This document shows positions 19,224-32,352 of a stretch of 64,000 nt of DNA, piece after piece. This DNA comes from Rhodospirillaceae bacterium (GTDB lineage: Bacteria > Pseudomonadota > Alphaproteobacteria > Rhodospirillales > Rhodospirillaceae). The stretch spans positions 186,001 to 250,000 of the forward strand of contig CANJRD010000003.1 in NCBI GenBank assembly GCA_947476695.1, read 5' to 3'. The translations under genes and the position numbers were made by a program. The notes below the pieces were generated by a model. The model searched no databases. It was not told the origin of the DNA and saw only the letters and a list, made by a program, of their open reading frames with translations. How positions within the stretch are numbered: position 1 is the first letter of the stretch; each line of letters starts with the position of its first letter.

Positions 19224-19237
19224 ATTCCCGCGGGAAT
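19224..19237. promoter_or_regulatory. 14-base perfect palindrome upstream of glmM
   Basis: ATTCCCGCGGGAAT is a perfect inverted repeat 18 bases before the glmM start codon in the folP-glmM gap. It could be an operator or a short RNA hairpin. No binding protein can be named. Confidence 0.3.
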
Positions 19238-19282
19238 AATGCGTGAAATGGTAGAAAGTTCTGAGCCCATCCGCACCCGAAA

Positions 19283-20353
19283 TCAAGCGAAGCCAAGGTG
19301 TTGCTGCACCGCCAGGGCCTGACGCGTGGCCGCCACATCGTGCACGCGTACGATCTGCGCTCCGCTGCGAACCGCCGCCAGGGCAGCTGCCAACGATCCC
19401 GGCAGACGGTCGGTTACGGCCTCGTTCCGGCTAAGGCCCGCGATGAAGCGCTTGCGCGAAGCCCCGATCACGACCGGGCAACCGAGTCCGTGGAAAAGCG
19501 CCACGTGTTCAAGGATTTGGGCCGAGTGCGCGGCGGTCTTGCCGAAGCCGACGCCGGGATCGACGGCAATCCGGGGGCGGTCGATGCCGGCGGCGATGCA
19601 GGCTTTCACCCGTGCCCCCAGCATGTCGAAGACATCGCCTGGCGCCCAGGCATAGCGCGGATCGTCCTGCATCGTCTGGGGCTCGCCCTGCATGTGCATT
19701 AGCACGACATTCGCGTTGCTGCGCGCGATCAGGGGCAGCGCATCGGGATGCGCCAGCGCGGTGACGTCGTTGACGATGCGCGCGCCGGCTTGGATCGCCG
19801 CCGCCATCGTGGTGGGGTGACGGGTATCGATGGACACGCAGAGCCCGCGATTGGCGAGTTCCCGCACCACCGGGATCGCACGGCGTTGTTCGTCGTCCGG
19901 CGCGACAGGCGCCGCGCCCGGCCGCGTGGATTCACCCCCGACATCGAGAATGTCGGCGCCCTCCTCCGCAAGCTTGAGCGCATGCGCCAGCGCAGTATGG
20001 GCTGTGGGATGCGCGCCGCCGTCGGAGAAACTGTCGGGCGTCACGTTGACGATGCCCATGATGCGCGGCTGCGTGAGATCGAGGCCTGCAAATGGCGGCG
20101 GCGCCACACCCAGCGTCTTAAGCGTTTGGTCCATCGCCGAGCCGGTCAGCGGTGACGCGCAGATCAGCGCAGTGTCATAAGCGGGGCGCGTCATCAAAGC
20201 GGTGACCACCGCGCCCTGCACCGTCGTCACGTCGATGGCCGCGAACGCACGCGCGGTCCCGAGCAACGGCCAGGCCTGTCCAGCTGCGACTGCATTCGCA
20301 GCGCCGGGACCGGCCATCAAGGCACGTGGTGTGATGTAAGGACCGCCGGGCAT
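19283..20353 (-). CDS. folP: Dihydropteroate synthase
   Basis: A 356-residue DHPS joining 6-hydroxymethyl-7,8-dihydropterin-PP to p-aminobenzoate in folate synthesis (the sulfonamide target). A TIM barrel starts near residue 92 with GIVNVTPDSFSDGG, followed by GGESTRPGA, DTRHP, IVNDVTAL, DPGVGFGKT and the GASRKRFI phosphate site. An N-terminal extension of about 85 residues precedes the barrel; such extensions are seen in Alphaproteobacteria. The open frame extends to 20803 but crosses an intergenic repeat and the ftsH 3' end. ATG 20353 with GAAGG upstream is preferred. Confidence 0.93.
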   Translation of the reverse strand: MPGGPYITPRALMAGPGAANAVAAGQAWPLLGTARAFAAIDVTTVQGAVVTALMTRPAYDTALICASPLTGSAMDQTLKTLGVAPPPFAGLDLTQPRIMGIVNVTPDSFSDGGAHPTAHTALAHALKLAEEGADILDVGGESTRPGAAPVAPDDEQRRAIPVVRELANRGLCVSIDTRHPTTMAAAIQAGARIVNDVTALAHPDALPLIARSNANVVLMHMQGEPQTMQDDPRYAWAPGDVFDMLGARVKACIAAGIDRPRIAVDPGVGFGKTAAHSAQILEHVALFHGLGCPVVIGASRKRFIAGLSRNEAVTDRLPGSLAAALAAVRSGAQIVRVHDVAATRQALAVQQHLGFA

Positions 20354-20370
20354 GTTGCCTTCACTTTGGT

Positions 20371-20470
20371 CGTCATCCCGATCAAGCGAAGCGCGATCCT
20401 GGATCCAGGGTGCAATATGCACGGACTGTGTACTTTGAGAAATGGACCCCGGATCAAGTCCGGGGTGACA
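20371..20470. repeat. Dispersed intergenic palindromic repeat
   Basis: The folP-ftsH gap contains imperfectly mirrored units: CGTCATCCCGATCAAGCGAA with GATCCTGGATCCAGG, then GGACCCCGGATCAAGTCCGG with GGGTGACA. On the minus strand it reads as the CHPGLDPGSI peptide pattern, familiar from a high-copy intergenic repeat family in many Proteobacteria. It is probably non-coding; copy number cannot be judged from one window. Confidence 0.55.
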
Positions 20471-20502
20471 GTCGGTGGGCGGCCAGCCCTTCGTCCCATA
20501 AC

Positions 20503-20530
20503 AAAAGACCCCGCCTTTGGGGCGGGGTCT
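20503..20530 (-). terminator. Rho-independent terminator of ftsH
   Basis: A ten-base perfect stem (AGACCCCGCC with GGCGGGGTCT) around a five-base loop, followed on the minus strand by TTTT, begins 11 bases after the ftsH stop codon. Confidence 0.75.
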
Positions 20531-20540
20531 GATGGTTGGC

Positions 20541-22460
<1,920 letters not shown>

Positions 22461-22661
22461 CTGGGCCTCTGTTCAGTTGGGGGGCCTCTGTGCAGATGGG
22501 CCTCGCCCGTCATCGGTCTTTCGGCTGCGTGGCGCGAACCCCTGGGCTAAACGCCCCAAAATCCTTTGCCAGCACGGCTTTACAATGCCTGGAATGCTAA
22601 TTAGTGCGCCAAACGCCGTAAGCAAGCAAAACGTTTGTGCCTGGAACCGGTTACAAGCGCG

Positions 22662-24014
22662 TCACATCTCAGGGAACGGTTGCAATTCAACCACATGAGA
22701 TGCGGCATGAAAGCGGCACACGATCTTGTGGTCCCAAGCGCCTTTTGCGTCTTCCCGCAGGGAGTCGGGGAATGGCGCGAGACACAAGGGCCCGGCCCCA
22801 TCAATCACTAGCGGAAGACTTCCGCGGGCGGCGCGCGCAACCTGTGGCGCACGTGCCGCAGTCGCCCAGTCCCCCGCGGCGACAATCCGCACAGGAGTCG
22901 GCGCTGCGGGGCTGAGCGCGATCTCGAAGCGCCCGTCCCAAACTGCCTCCGTGCCGGGCACGATCTCGGTCTCGGTCTCCGCGACGATCGCCGCGGTCTC
23001 GCGGCAGATCAGAATGTCCCCCCCGACGCGGAAAATTCCGCAGCCGTGCAGCGTGGCATCGCGCCACGGGCCATTGCGCAACGCCCGATAAACGCGTTCG
23101 AGACGCTCGAAACGCGGTGCATAGACCGCTCCACTCGCGGTGCAGAGGACCGACGCCAGCGCACGCAGTCCAACGTCGTCGGCCGCCTGCACCAAGCCCG
23201 CAAGTTCAATCCGCGCGACGCCGTAATCATCCCAATGGCAGATGCGTAAGAGAAGCGCTTCCACGGCCCGACGCAGCGCTTCGCGCGCGCGCTGCATGTG
23301 CGAAACCGTCCGCAGCAGACGCGTATCGTCCAGCCCTTCGGCGGCCAGCAGCGCACGCGCCTGCCGGAAGCGCACCCGCGTCGCCGCCGTATTCTGATTG
23401 GAGGGATCTTCGATCCAAGCCTGGCCCAGGGCGGTGCAGGTGGCCCGCAAGGCGTCCTTGGACACCTGCAGCAGCGGCCGCAGCAGGCGCACGCCGTGAC
23501 GCGTGGTCTCTGGCAGCATGGCCGCCAGGCCGTCGACGCCGCTTCCTCGTGCAAGCCGCATCAGAAAGGTTTCGACCTGATCGTCGGCATGATGGGCAAG
23601 GCAAAGCACCGCTACGCCTTCCGCGCGGCACCACGCCCCCATCAGCCGATAACGCGCATCCCGGGCTTCGGCCTGCGGACTGCGCCCCACACCAATCAGT
23701 GCAGCCCCCTCATCCCAACGCAACGCGGCGTGTGCGATACCGAGGTCCGCGCACCACTGCGCGACTTGGCGCACTTCATCCGCTGCCGCGGCGCGTAAAC
23801 GGTGATCGACGGTCAGCGCGGTCAGACGAATCCCGCGCGGCACGGCCCAAACCTGCAACAGACGCAGTAAGGCAATGCTGTCGGGCCCGCCAGAAACCGC
23901 GACGGCGATATGGGCGTGATCGGAGATCGCGAATGGCGCCATCGCCGCCGCGAACGCGGAGTCCGTGAGGCGAGCGACCGCCGCTTCAGCGCGATCGCTT
24001 TGCGTCATCGCCAT
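22662..24014 (-). CDS. tilS: tRNA(Ile)-lysidine synthetase
   Basis: A 450-residue N-type ATP pyrophosphatase that attaches lysine to C34 of the CAU-anticodon tRNA(Ile), allowing AUA decoding. The PP-loop SGGPDS is at 41-46, with LTVDHRLR and the HHADDQVETFLMRLARGSG segment downstream. The C-terminal region is divergent, as usual for alphaproteobacterial TilS. Its end is 201 bases upstream of ftsH, and it directly follows cpoB on the same strand (13-base gap). Confidence 0.93.
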   Translation of the reverse strand: MAMTQSDRAEAAVARLTDSAFAAAMAPFAISDHAHIAVAVSGGPDSIALLRLLQVWAVPRGIRLTALTVDHRLRAAAADEVRQVAQWCADLGIAHAALRWDEGAALIGVGRSPQAEARDARYRLMGAWCRAEGVAVLCLAHHADDQVETFLMRLARGSGVDGLAAMLPETTRHGVRLLRPLLQVSKDALRATCTALGQAWIEDPSNQNTAATRVRFRQARALLAAEGLDDTRLLRTVSHMQRAREALRRAVEALLLRICHWDDYGVARIELAGLVQAADDVGLRALASVLCTASGAVYAPRFERLERVYRALRNGPWRDATLHGCGIFRVGGDILICRETAAIVAETETEIVPGTEAVWDGRFEIALSPAAPTPVRIVAAGDWATAARAPQVARAARGSLPLVIDGAGPLCLAPFPDSLREDAKGAWDHKIVCRFHAASHVVELQPFPEM

Positions 24015-24027
24015 CCGGCCCGGGGGA

Positions 24028-25137
24028 TCACGTGCACTTCAGCTTGGCGCGCTCGCTCTGCGCGGTTTTGCGAACGGTATCCGGCGCATCCGGATATTCC
24101 TTCGTGATGCGGCCGAGCGCGGTGCAAGCGCCTTGTGCTTGATTCAGCTTGGACATCGCCATGCCGAGCTTGAGCAGATTGTCCGGGCCTTTCGGACTTT
24201 TCGGATACTGTTGATAGCCGCTCATGAATTCAACAGCGGCGGCCTGATAGTCGCCGCGCACATACAAGGTCTCGCCGACCCAATACTGCGCATTGCCCGC
24301 GAGCGGATCCTTCGGATTGGCTTTGACGAAGGCGCGCAACGCGGCTTCGGCACGCGAATAGTCCTGGCGGCGCAGAATCTCGAACGCGAAATCGTATTGC
24401 TGCTTCGGCGTGCCCGCCGGCAACGCGACATTCGCCGGCGCGCTGTTGAGACCCGCCGCGGTCACGGGGGCCGGGCTCGGCGCCGCCCGGGGAGCCGGCG
24501 CGGGTGTCATCGGTGCTTCAGGTGGCGGAGCTTTCGGCGCATTCGGATCGGCCGGCAGCGCCTTGCCGAACGAGTCCGTGCGAATGTTGAATCCACCGTT
24601 ATCGGTCACAGCCTGCCCCGCAGCCCCAGCATTCGGCGCGGCAGCGGCCTGTGTCGGCGCTGCGGCCGGCGGCGGTGTCGCGCCGGGCTGACGCGAGACT
24701 GGCGCCGACATGGGCGCGTCTGCGTCGAACTTATCGCTCGGCGTGATGGCGGTGTTGTTGAACGGCAAGCGGCCGGACGATGCGGATGAACGCGCTGCCG
24801 GTACGGGCGCAGCGGCCATCGGCGCTCCGCCTTCGGCCGTCGCCGCGCCGGCCGCCCCGCCCTGCTCCAGCCGCATCACGCGCAGCGACAGGTCGTCTTG
24901 CAGACCTTCGACCTGCTTATGCAGCTGTTGATTTTGGAACCGCAGTTCTTCGATCTGGCCGGTGAGCTGCTCGATTGTCTGTTCAAGACGTTGCGTGCGG
25001 GTCTCGATCCCGCTGACGACTTCGGCGCTAGCCGGCAATGGCGGCGGCGGATTGCGCTGAGCGAAAGCCGCAGGCGAAGCGAGCATCAAAGTCGTGATCG
25101 CCGTGCCGTGGATGAGAATTCGGGTCAGACGCGTCAT
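24028..25137 (-). CDS. cpoB: Tol-Pal system protein CpoB (YbgF)
   Basis: A 369-residue periplasmic protein: signal peptide (about 1-25, ending SPAAFAQ), a trimerising coiled coil with leucine heptads (about 40-90), a long Ala/Pro linker (100-240) and C-terminal TPR repeats (about 250-369) beginning near QQYDFAFEILRRQDYSRAE. CpoB coordinates outer-membrane constriction with peptidoglycan synthesis. ATG 25137 is the start, since the upstream open frame is non-coding-like and the signal peptide fits. It completes the tol-pal unit after pal. Confidence 0.93.
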   Translation of the reverse strand: MTRLTRILIHGTAITTLMLASPAAFAQRNPPPPLPASAEVVSGIETRTQRLEQTIEQLTGQIEELRFQNQQLHKQVEGLQDDLSLRVMRLEQGGAAGAATAEGGAPMAAAPVPAARSSASSGRLPFNNTAITPSDKFDADAPMSAPVSRQPGATPPPAAAPTQAAAAPNAGAAGQAVTDNGGFNIRTDSFGKALPADPNAPKAPPPEAPMTPAPAPRAAPSPAPVTAAGLNSAPANVALPAGTPKQQYDFAFEILRRQDYSRAEAALRAFVKANPKDPLAGNAQYWVGETLYVRGDYQAAAVEFMSGYQQYPKSPKGPDNLLKLGMAMSKLNQAQGACTALGRITKEYPDAPDTVRKTAQSERAKLKCT

Positions 25138-25314
25138 CGTCGGTACCTGCTCATCTAGTTTTTGTTGTCGCCAGCCTAACGCCCAATTCCGGCGGAACGT
25201 GGGCGACAAACTCTGGCGAAGATCAAATTTGCGAAGATCAGAAACGGGACAGGGCGCGTGCGATAGAGACCCAATGAGGGATCCCCAGCGCGACGCGCCC
25301 TGCGCAACACCAGT

Positions 25315-25339
25315 CATTCCCGGCTAAGCGCCGGGAATG
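25315..25339. repeat. Stem-loop between pal and cpoB
   Basis: CATTCCCGGC (25315-25324) and GCCGGGAATG (25330-25339) form a perfect ten-base stem with loop TAAGC, in the 3' region of pal. No T-run follows on either strand, so it may stabilise or attenuate the pal message rather than terminate it. Confidence 0.5.
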
Positions 25340-25351
25340 GAAGAGTTGTTC

Positions 25352-25843
25352 TTACTGAACCGCCGAGACGCCGCGACGATTTTTGCCCCAGCAAGAGTCG
25401 TTCGATTCAACGCAAACCGGACGTTCTTTGCCGTACGAAATCGTCTTGATGCGGCCGGCGCTGACGCCGAGCGACTGCAGGTAGTTCTTCACCGAGTTAG
25501 AGCGACGATCGCCCAGGCCAAGGTTGTATTCGCGCGTACCGCGCTCATCGCAGTGACCTTCGATGGTCACGGTGCGAGACGGGTTCTGGTTCAGCCACGC
25601 AGCCTGACCGCGCAGGATGGCCTGAGCCGCCGGCTCGAGGTCAAACTTGTCGTAGCCGAAGTTGACGGTGTTACCGACAACCGTGTTGAAATATTCGATC
25701 GAAGCCGGATCCGGGCCCGAACGCGCCGGCGCCGGGGCGGCCGGCGTTGCGGCAGCGGTGCTGGCCTGGGTGGTTTCTTTCTTGGAAGCGCAAGCGGCGA
25801 GCATGACCGCTACGGCGACAACGCCCAAAAAGCGGAGGTTCAT
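25352..25843 (-). CDS. pal: Peptidoglycan-associated lipoprotein Pal
   Basis: A 163-residue outer-membrane lipoprotein. The signal peptide ends in lipobox LAAC (Cys18), followed by an Ala/Pro/Thr linker and an OmpA-type peptidoglycan-binding domain (about 55-163) with GHCDERGTREYNLGLGDRR, which includes the diaminopimelate-binding Asp and Arg. Pal binds TolB and peptidoglycan to maintain envelope integrity and constriction. The start is set by GGGGAAA upstream and the signal peptide. A 278-base gap upstream may hold its own promoter. Confidence 0.96.
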   Translation of the reverse strand: MNLRFLGVVAVAVMLAACASKKETTQASTAAATPAAPAPARSGPDPASIEYFNTVVGNTVNFGYDKFDLEPAAQAILRGQAAWLNQNPSRTVTIEGHCDERGTREYNLGLGDRRSNSVKNYLQSLGVSAGRIKTISYGKERPVCVESNDSCWGKNRRGVSAVQ

Positions 25844-25995
25844 TATTGTTTCCCCTAGATGAAGACTGGTGATGACTTGGCCGGGCAGGTTCGTTCTTAG
25901 GCGAACTCGCCCTCCCGTTGCGGGCACTCTTTTAGCAGCAAAACTTTTGGACGCAAGAGCTCCGGCCCACGTCCGCGGCCTGTATCCCCATCAAA

Positions 25996-26022
25996 TCTAT
26001 ATTGTTTTATGAACTGTGGCAA
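25996..26022 (-). promoter_or_regulatory. Possible promoter for pal
   Basis: On the minus strand TTGCCA (26022-26017) and TATAGA (26001-25996) are 15 bases apart in a locally A+T-rich patch of the tolB-pal gap. The spacing is short, so this is tentative. Confidence 0.3.
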
Positions 26023-26121
26023 AGAAATCAACGCCCCCAGGTAGGGCAACACTGCCCCCTGTTCGCCTTGCGCACATCGGTTCTTCGCTCGTTACGGGCG
26101 GTGCCCTGCCCGCTTCGCTAG

Positions 26122-27447
26122 CTAGGGGATCAAGGGCGACCACGCCGGATCCGAGGCATCGCCAGGCGTGACAATTTCTCTTTGATTATAACCAGTTAGG
26201 TCGATTGAGTAGAGGCGCGTCCGGCCCCCATTGGGGCTCTGTGCGAAATACTCCAGCACGCGCCCATTGGGTGACCAAGTCGGCGCTTCGACCAGGAAGC
26301 CTTGGGCCAAAAGCCGCTCGCCGGAGCCGTCCGGCTTCATCACGCCGATGTAGAAATTGCCTTCTGATTGTTTTGTGAAAGCGATGAGATCGCCGCGCGG
26401 CGACCACACCGGGGTGCCGTATTTGCCTTTGGCGAAGCTGATGCGAGTCTGATTCGAGCCATCGGCGTTCATCACGTAGATCTGCTGGCTGCCGCCGCGG
26501 TCGGATTCGAAGACCACCTGATCGGATTTCGGCGAGAAGGACGGCGAGGTGTCGATGGCCGGATGGTTCGTCATGCGCTTCGACGCGCGCGTACGTAAAT
26601 CCATCTCGTAGATGTCGGAGTTTCCGTCAGCCGCCATCGCGAAAACAACCTTATTGCCGTCCGGCGAGAAGCGCGGCGCGTAGGTCATGCCTGGGAAATC
26701 GCCGAGCACTTCTTGCTTGCCGGTATCGATGTTGAACAGATAGACGCGCGGGACATTGCGGAAGTACGAGAGATACGTGATCTCCTGCAGCGTCGGCGAG
26801 AAGCGCGGCGTCAGCACGAGGTTGGCGCCGTCAGTCAGAAAGCGATGGTTCGCGCCGTCCTGATCCATGATCGCGAGACGCTTGATGCGCTTCAGCGCCG
26901 GACCACTTTCCGCGATGTAGACGATACGCGTGTCGAAATAGCCCGTTTCGCCAGTGACCGCGGTGTAGATCGCATCGGCGATGATATGCGCGACGCGACG
27001 CCAATTCTCAGGCTGCGTTACATAGGCCTGCCCCACCATCTGCTGCGCGCCGTACACGTCCCACAGACGGAAGGCGACACGCGGCTGACCGTTCGGCTGG
27101 ATGTCGACCATGCCCTGCACAAGGGCCTGCGCCGACAGCGTGCGCCAATCGGCGAAGCGCGGCTGCACCTCGAGCGACGTCAAATCCTGCAAGAATCCCT
27201 TCGGATCGAGCGGCTTGAACAGACCCGAGCGCTCAAGGTCGGCCGTGATGACCGCGCTGATGTCTTTGCCCATCTGCTTGGTCTGGTCGTTGTCACCGGG
27301 GAACAAGGTGACCGCGATCGGCATCGGCTCGACGCGGCCACGGGTGATGTCGAGGCGAACCTCGGCGCGTGCGCCGACGGCGATCACGAGCACCAGCAGG
27401 AACGACAGGATACCGGCACCAACGTGCGCGCGGCGGAGTGAGGCCAT
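26122..27447 (-). CDS. tolB: Tol-Pal system translocation protein TolB
   Basis: A 441-residue periplasmic protein with a signal peptide (about 1-28, ending GARA), an N-terminal alpha/beta domain and a six-bladed WD40-like beta-propeller. The propeller carries repeated SPD/SPK-type blades such as [12 protein letters not shown] and [12 protein letters not shown]. It links Pal to TolA/OmpF-type partners. ATG 27447 gives the expected signal sequence with a purine-rich RBS; the open frame upstream extends into the tolA-tolB gap and is ignored. Confidence 0.96.
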   Translation of the reverse strand: MASLRRAHVGAGILSFLLVLVIAVGARAEVRLDITRGRVEPMPIAVTLFPGDNDQTKQMGKDISAVITADLERSGLFKPLDPKGFLQDLTSLEVQPRFADWRTLSAQALVQGMVDIQPNGQPRVAFRLWDVYGAQQMVGQAYVTQPENWRRVAHIIADAIYTAVTGETGYFDTRIVYIAESGPALKRIKRLAIMDQDGANHRFLTDGANLVLTPRFSPTLQEITYLSYFRNVPRVYLFNIDTGKQEVLGDFPGMTYAPRFSPDGNKVVFAMAADGNSDIYEMDLRTRASKRMTNHPAIDTSPSFSPKSDQVVFESDRGGSQQIYVMNADGSNQTRISFAKGKYGTPVWSPRGDLIAFTKQSEGNFYIGVMKPDGSGERLLAQGFLVEAPTWSPNGRVLEYFAQSPNGGRTRLYSIDLTGYNQREIVTPGDASDPAWSPLIP

Positions 27448-27590
27448 GGAGCTTCCTATTCCTTCGGAGGACGACGCCAACCCGGGGGATTGCGTCAGCG
27501 TCGGTTGAAATTGCGTCGGGATTGTGGCGACGACGGGTCCGGTTTTCAAGGAACCGTCGTCGCCACAAACCTTCATCACGTAAAACGGCT

Positions 27591-28421
27591 TTAGTTCAGG
27601 CGGCCTTGGGGAGAGAAGTTCAGCGTCATCTCCTTCAGCTCGTTGTAGTGCGCCGGCGAAATGGGAATCCCCTTACACGCCAGCACGGCAATGCGGGCGC
27701 TATTGGCAAAAGTGCGGAACTGCGTATCAGCGAAGTACCGGGTCATATTGACGATATCGGCGCGTTGCACCGACCCGTCTTGGTTGATGAAAACGCGGAT
27801 CTCGGCCGAAAGGTTCTCGATGCCTTCCTTGCCGGGATCGATACGCCAGCACCCTTCGATGTGACTGCGGATAGCATCCAGTTCGGTCATGGTGGCGCGT
27901 TCGCTCACCGCGGCGACCTGATTGTTGGTCTGCGCGGCAGGGATCGCCGGATTCTGTTCCTGCGGCTTCGGCGGCTGCTTTTTCGACATGTCTTTGAGCA
28001 GCTGTTCGAGCTGCTTCATGTCGTCCTTCTTCTTGGGCGGCTGCGGCTTGGGCGGCGGCGGCGGAACCTTTGGCGGCGGCGGTGGCGGCGGTTCGGCCTT
28101 CGGCGGCTCGGGCGGCGGCGGCTCATCCGGCTTAGGTGCGGCCTCTTCCGTTGGTTTGGGCGGTTCCGGATCGGGTTTGGGCGGCTCTTCCTCGATCTTC
28201 GGCGTCGGCTTGGGAGGCGCGGCCGTCACGTCCGATATCTCCACCAGATCGACGATGATCGGCGTCTCCTCGATGGGCGGCTTCTTCAGGTACGGCAACG
28301 ACACGAAGAACGCGCCAATGAGGGTCGCGTGCATGAGCACCGACAAGGCAATGCCCAGCGCCGATTCATCGCGTCGAACCGGGGCAACGGCGGGCTCAGC
28401 AAAACTTGGGGCTTTCGCCAC
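27591..28421 (-). CDS. tolA: TolA, Pro-rich energy transducer of the Tol system
   Basis: A 276-residue inner-membrane protein. One TM helix near residues 22-44 with the family SxLxH-like feature (SVLMHATL) precedes a Pro/Lys/Glu-rich spacer (about 65-140) and a C-terminal TolA/TonB-like domain (about 180-276). That domain includes [11 protein letters not shown] and [13 protein letters not shown]. The spacer resembles TonB more than the long helical TolA-II of Enterobacteria. Position between tolR and tolB fixes the assignment. TolQR energise it with the proton motive force. Confidence 0.9.
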   Translation of the reverse strand: MAKAPSFAEPAVAPVRRDESALGIALSVLMHATLIGAFFVSLPYLKKPPIEETPIIVDLVEISDVTAAPPKPTPKIEEEPPKPDPEPPKPTEEAAPKPDEPPPPEPPKAEPPPPPPPKVPPPPPKPQPPKKKDDMKQLEQLLKDMSKKQPPKPQEQNPAIPAAQTNNQVAAVSERATMTELDAIRSHIEGCWRIDPGKEGIENLSAEIRVFINQDGSVQRADIVNMTRYFADTQFRTFANSARIAVLACKGIPISPAHYNELKEMTLNFSPQGRLN

Positions 28422-28438
28422 CGTCGATCCTCGTAAAA

Positions 28439-28894
<456 letters not shown>

Positions 28895-28899
28895 GCCGG

Positions 28900-29640
28900 C
28901 TACTCCGCCGCCGGCTTGGTGAGCTCGAGCTGACGCGACAGGATTGCGCCGAATTCACCGGCGAAGTTCTCGAGACGCAGCGCGTAGCGGCCGAGATCGC
29001 TGGAGATCTTGTTGTACGCCACCACGGCGGGAATCGCGGCCACCAGGCCGAGGGCCGTGGCGAACAGCGCTTCCGAGAGGCCCGGCGCGACGGTGCCCAG
29101 GCTGGTGTCGGACGACGCACCGATGGCCGAGAACGTGTTCATGATACCCCACACCGTGCCGAACAGGCCGATGAACGGCGCGACCGAACCGGTGGAGGCC
29201 AGGAAGATCATGCGGCGATTGAGATGATCCATCTCACGCTCCAGGCTGATTTTCATGACGCGGTCGATGCGGTCGGCGATCAACGCGCCGTGGGCACCCG
29301 ACTGCGGCTGACCGCCCTTCCCCGACGACCGACGCCATTCGCGCATGGCGGCGACGAAGATGGACGACATCGGTTCGCGCGGGCGGGCGCCGATGCGCTC
29401 GAAAAGGTCCTCAAGCGAAATTCCCGACCAGAACTTCTCTTCGAACAACTCGGCCTGTTTGAACAACGAGCGCAGGCGGATGACCTTGTCGAAGATGATC
29501 GACCAGCTCCACAACGAAGCCAGCGCCAGTGCGGTCAGCACCAGCTTCACGACCATGTCGGCCTGCAAGAAGATGCCGAGCGGCGACAAATGGCCGAGCG
29601 ACTGCGCGGCAAGACCCGTGGCGGCTACTGTTGGTTCCAT
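28900..29640 (-). CDS. tolQ: TolQ proton channel subunit
   Basis: A 246-residue MotA/TolQ/ExbB protein with three TM helices: about 24-46, 150-170 (SVAPFIGLFGTVWGIMNTF) and 185-208 (SEALFATALGLVAAIPAVVAYN). The pore-lining Thr/Gly-rich helices face TolR Asp32. It is four bases after ybgC and six before tolR, in the conserved order ybgC-tolQ-tolR-tolA-tolB-pal-cpoB. Confidence 0.95.
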   Translation of the reverse strand: MEPTVAATGLAAQSLGHLSPLGIFLQADMVVKLVLTALALASLWSWSIIFDKVIRLRSLFKQAELFEEKFWSGISLEDLFERIGARPREPMSSIFVAAMREWRRSSGKGGQPQSGAHGALIADRIDRVMKISLEREMDHLNRRMIFLASTGSVAPFIGLFGTVWGIMNTFSAIGASSDTSLGTVAPGLSEALFATALGLVAAIPAVVAYNKISSDLGRYALRLENFAGEFGAILSRQLELTKPAAE

Positions 29641-29644
29641 CTCG

Positions 29645-30153
29645 CTATCCTATCCGTGTCGCGTGGGAGGGGCCGGTCGCGGTCGGCGCAACGGGCTGTC
29701 TGATGAGTGATTCCATGCGGGCGCGCAAGTCCTTTGGGAAACGCCCCGCGCGGCCGGACTCCTGCATGCAGGCCACATGCGCGGTGAACTTGGCCGCCTG
29801 ATAATCGCGCGCGCCGTTGTCATCCATCCGCCATATGGCCTGATCGATGACAACCGTCGCACCGCTGAGTTCAGTCATTTCCGACACAACCAACAGCCGG
29901 TCGTTGAAGCGCGCCGGACGGTGATAGAGCACTTCGCCCTTATACAGAACGAAGATCAGCCCGTGCTCGTCGCGCAACTGGTTCATGTCGATGCCGGCCA
30001 TGCGTAACATTTCTGTCCGCGCGCGCTCGGCGTAGCGCAGGTAGTTGGCATGGTAAACGATCCCGCCGGCGTCGGTGTCTTCATAGTAGACGCGCACCGG
30101 CAACAGGTGCGCGGCGGCGTTCATCTCGCCGTTGGTGGGGGCCGGATCGACGC

Positions 30154-30157
<4 letters not shown>
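29645..30157 (-). CDS. ybgC: Tol-Pal-associated acyl-CoA thioesterase YbgC
   Basis: A 170-residue hotdog-fold thioesterase. The catalytic motif [20 protein letters not shown] (about 25-44) contains the nucleophilic or base Asp. YbgC hydrolyses acyl-CoA or acyl-ACP thioesters and is linked to phospholipid metabolism at the Tol complex. Its start codon overlaps the ruvB stop by four bases (ATGA), indicating translational coupling between the ruv and tol groups. Confidence 0.92.
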
Positions 30158-31189
<1,032 letters not shown>

Positions 31190-31218
<29 letters not shown>

Positions 31219-31804
31219 GCAGCGCGTCCTTGATCACGGTGCCAACCGGCGTGCTCGCACCCAGACGGTGAACGCAGCGCGAGACGACTGTGAAGGCTTC
31301 GGTGCGGCCATAGCCGAGATTGACCAGCGCGGAGACGGCATCCTCGACGACGCCACCCTTCGGCATCGCGCCCGCGACCGGCGCGACAACCTCGGTGACG
31401 GCGAAGGCGCCCAGCTTGTCCTTCAACTCCGCCACGATACGTGTCGCGAGTTTCGGACCCACGCCCGACACGCGGCGGAACGGCGCGGTATCTTGAGCCG
31501 CAATGGCGCGGGCGATCTCGTCGCCCGACAATACCGACAGGATGGCCAGGCCGACCTTCGCGCCGACGCCCTGTACGGTCATCAGCGTACGGAAGCTTTC
31601 GCGGTCGGCGGTATTGGTGAATCCGTAAAGATGGATGTGGTCCTCGCGCACGTGGGTGTCGATGGTGAGCGTCGCCGCCTCGCCCACCGTGAGATTGGAC
31701 AACGTGCGGGTCGGTGCGAACACGAGATACCCGACGCCGTTGACGTCGATCACGACCTCGCCGTCGCCGAGGCTGTCCACGCGCCCTTTGAGTTTCGCGA
31801 TCAT
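31190..31804 (-). CDS. ruvA: Holliday junction DNA helicase RuvA
   Basis: A 204-residue junction-binding tetramer subunit. It starts [20 protein letters not shown], has the OB-fold N-domain, tandem HhH motifs ([14 protein letters not shown] and [13 protein letters not shown]) and a flexible C-domain that contacts RuvB. The start codon overlaps the ruvC stop (ATGA at 31801-31804). The order ruvC-ruvA-ruvB is the common one. Confidence 0.96.
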
Positions 31805-32352
31805 GCGCCGACCGCCTTGGCGAGCGCAGCGGCCTGACGCAGCGCCGTTTCGCGTAAGTGCGCATGACAGATTGCGACAGCCAGAGCATCGGCGGCGTCG
31901 TGCGAGCCCGGCGTACAGCCCGGCAGCAGGATCTTCACCATCGCCGCGACCTGCTGCTTTTCCGCATGGCCCGCGCCGACGACGGATTTCTTGATCAGGT
32001 TCGGCTTGTATTCGGCGACGAGAATCTCGGCCATCGCCGGCGCCAGCATCGCGGCGGCGCGCGCATGACCAAGCTTGAGCGTCGAAGTCGGGTTCTGATT
32101 GACGAAGGTTTCTTCGATCGCGCACTCATGCGGGGCGAAGCGTACGATCAACGCCTGCACCTCGATGAACAGCACGCGCAAGCGTTCGGCCAACGGTAGA
32201 TCTGCTTTGGGCGCAATCGCGCCGTCGGCGACGAAGCTCAAGCGATTGTCGACCGCGTCGATCACACCCCAACCGGTGTGACGCAAGCCTGGATCGAGCC
32301 CCAGGATGCGTATCGTGCGCGCATCAGCCCGCAAGTTTGGCCATGACCTCAT
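31801..32352 (-). CDS. ruvC: Crossover junction endodeoxyribonuclease RuvC
   Basis: A Holliday-junction resolvase of about 183 residues with an RNase H-like fold. Catalytic acids are visible in [13 protein letters not shown], in [11 protein letters not shown], and in the C-terminal [13 protein letters not shown] pair. ATG 32352 (MRSWPNLR) is taken as the start, which overlaps the end of the YebC-family gene by 29 bases; upstream in-frame ATGs exist. A start nearer the first beta strand cannot be excluded. Confidence 0.94.
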   Translation of the reverse strand: MRSWPNLRADARTIRILGLDPGLRHTGWGVIDAVDNRLSFVADGAIAPKADLPLAERLRVLFIEVQALIVRFAPHECAIEETFVNQNPTSTLKLGHARAAAMLAPAMAEILVAEYKPNLIKKSVVGAGHAEKQQVAAMVKILLPGCTPGSHDAADALAVAICHAHLRETALRQAAALAKAVGA

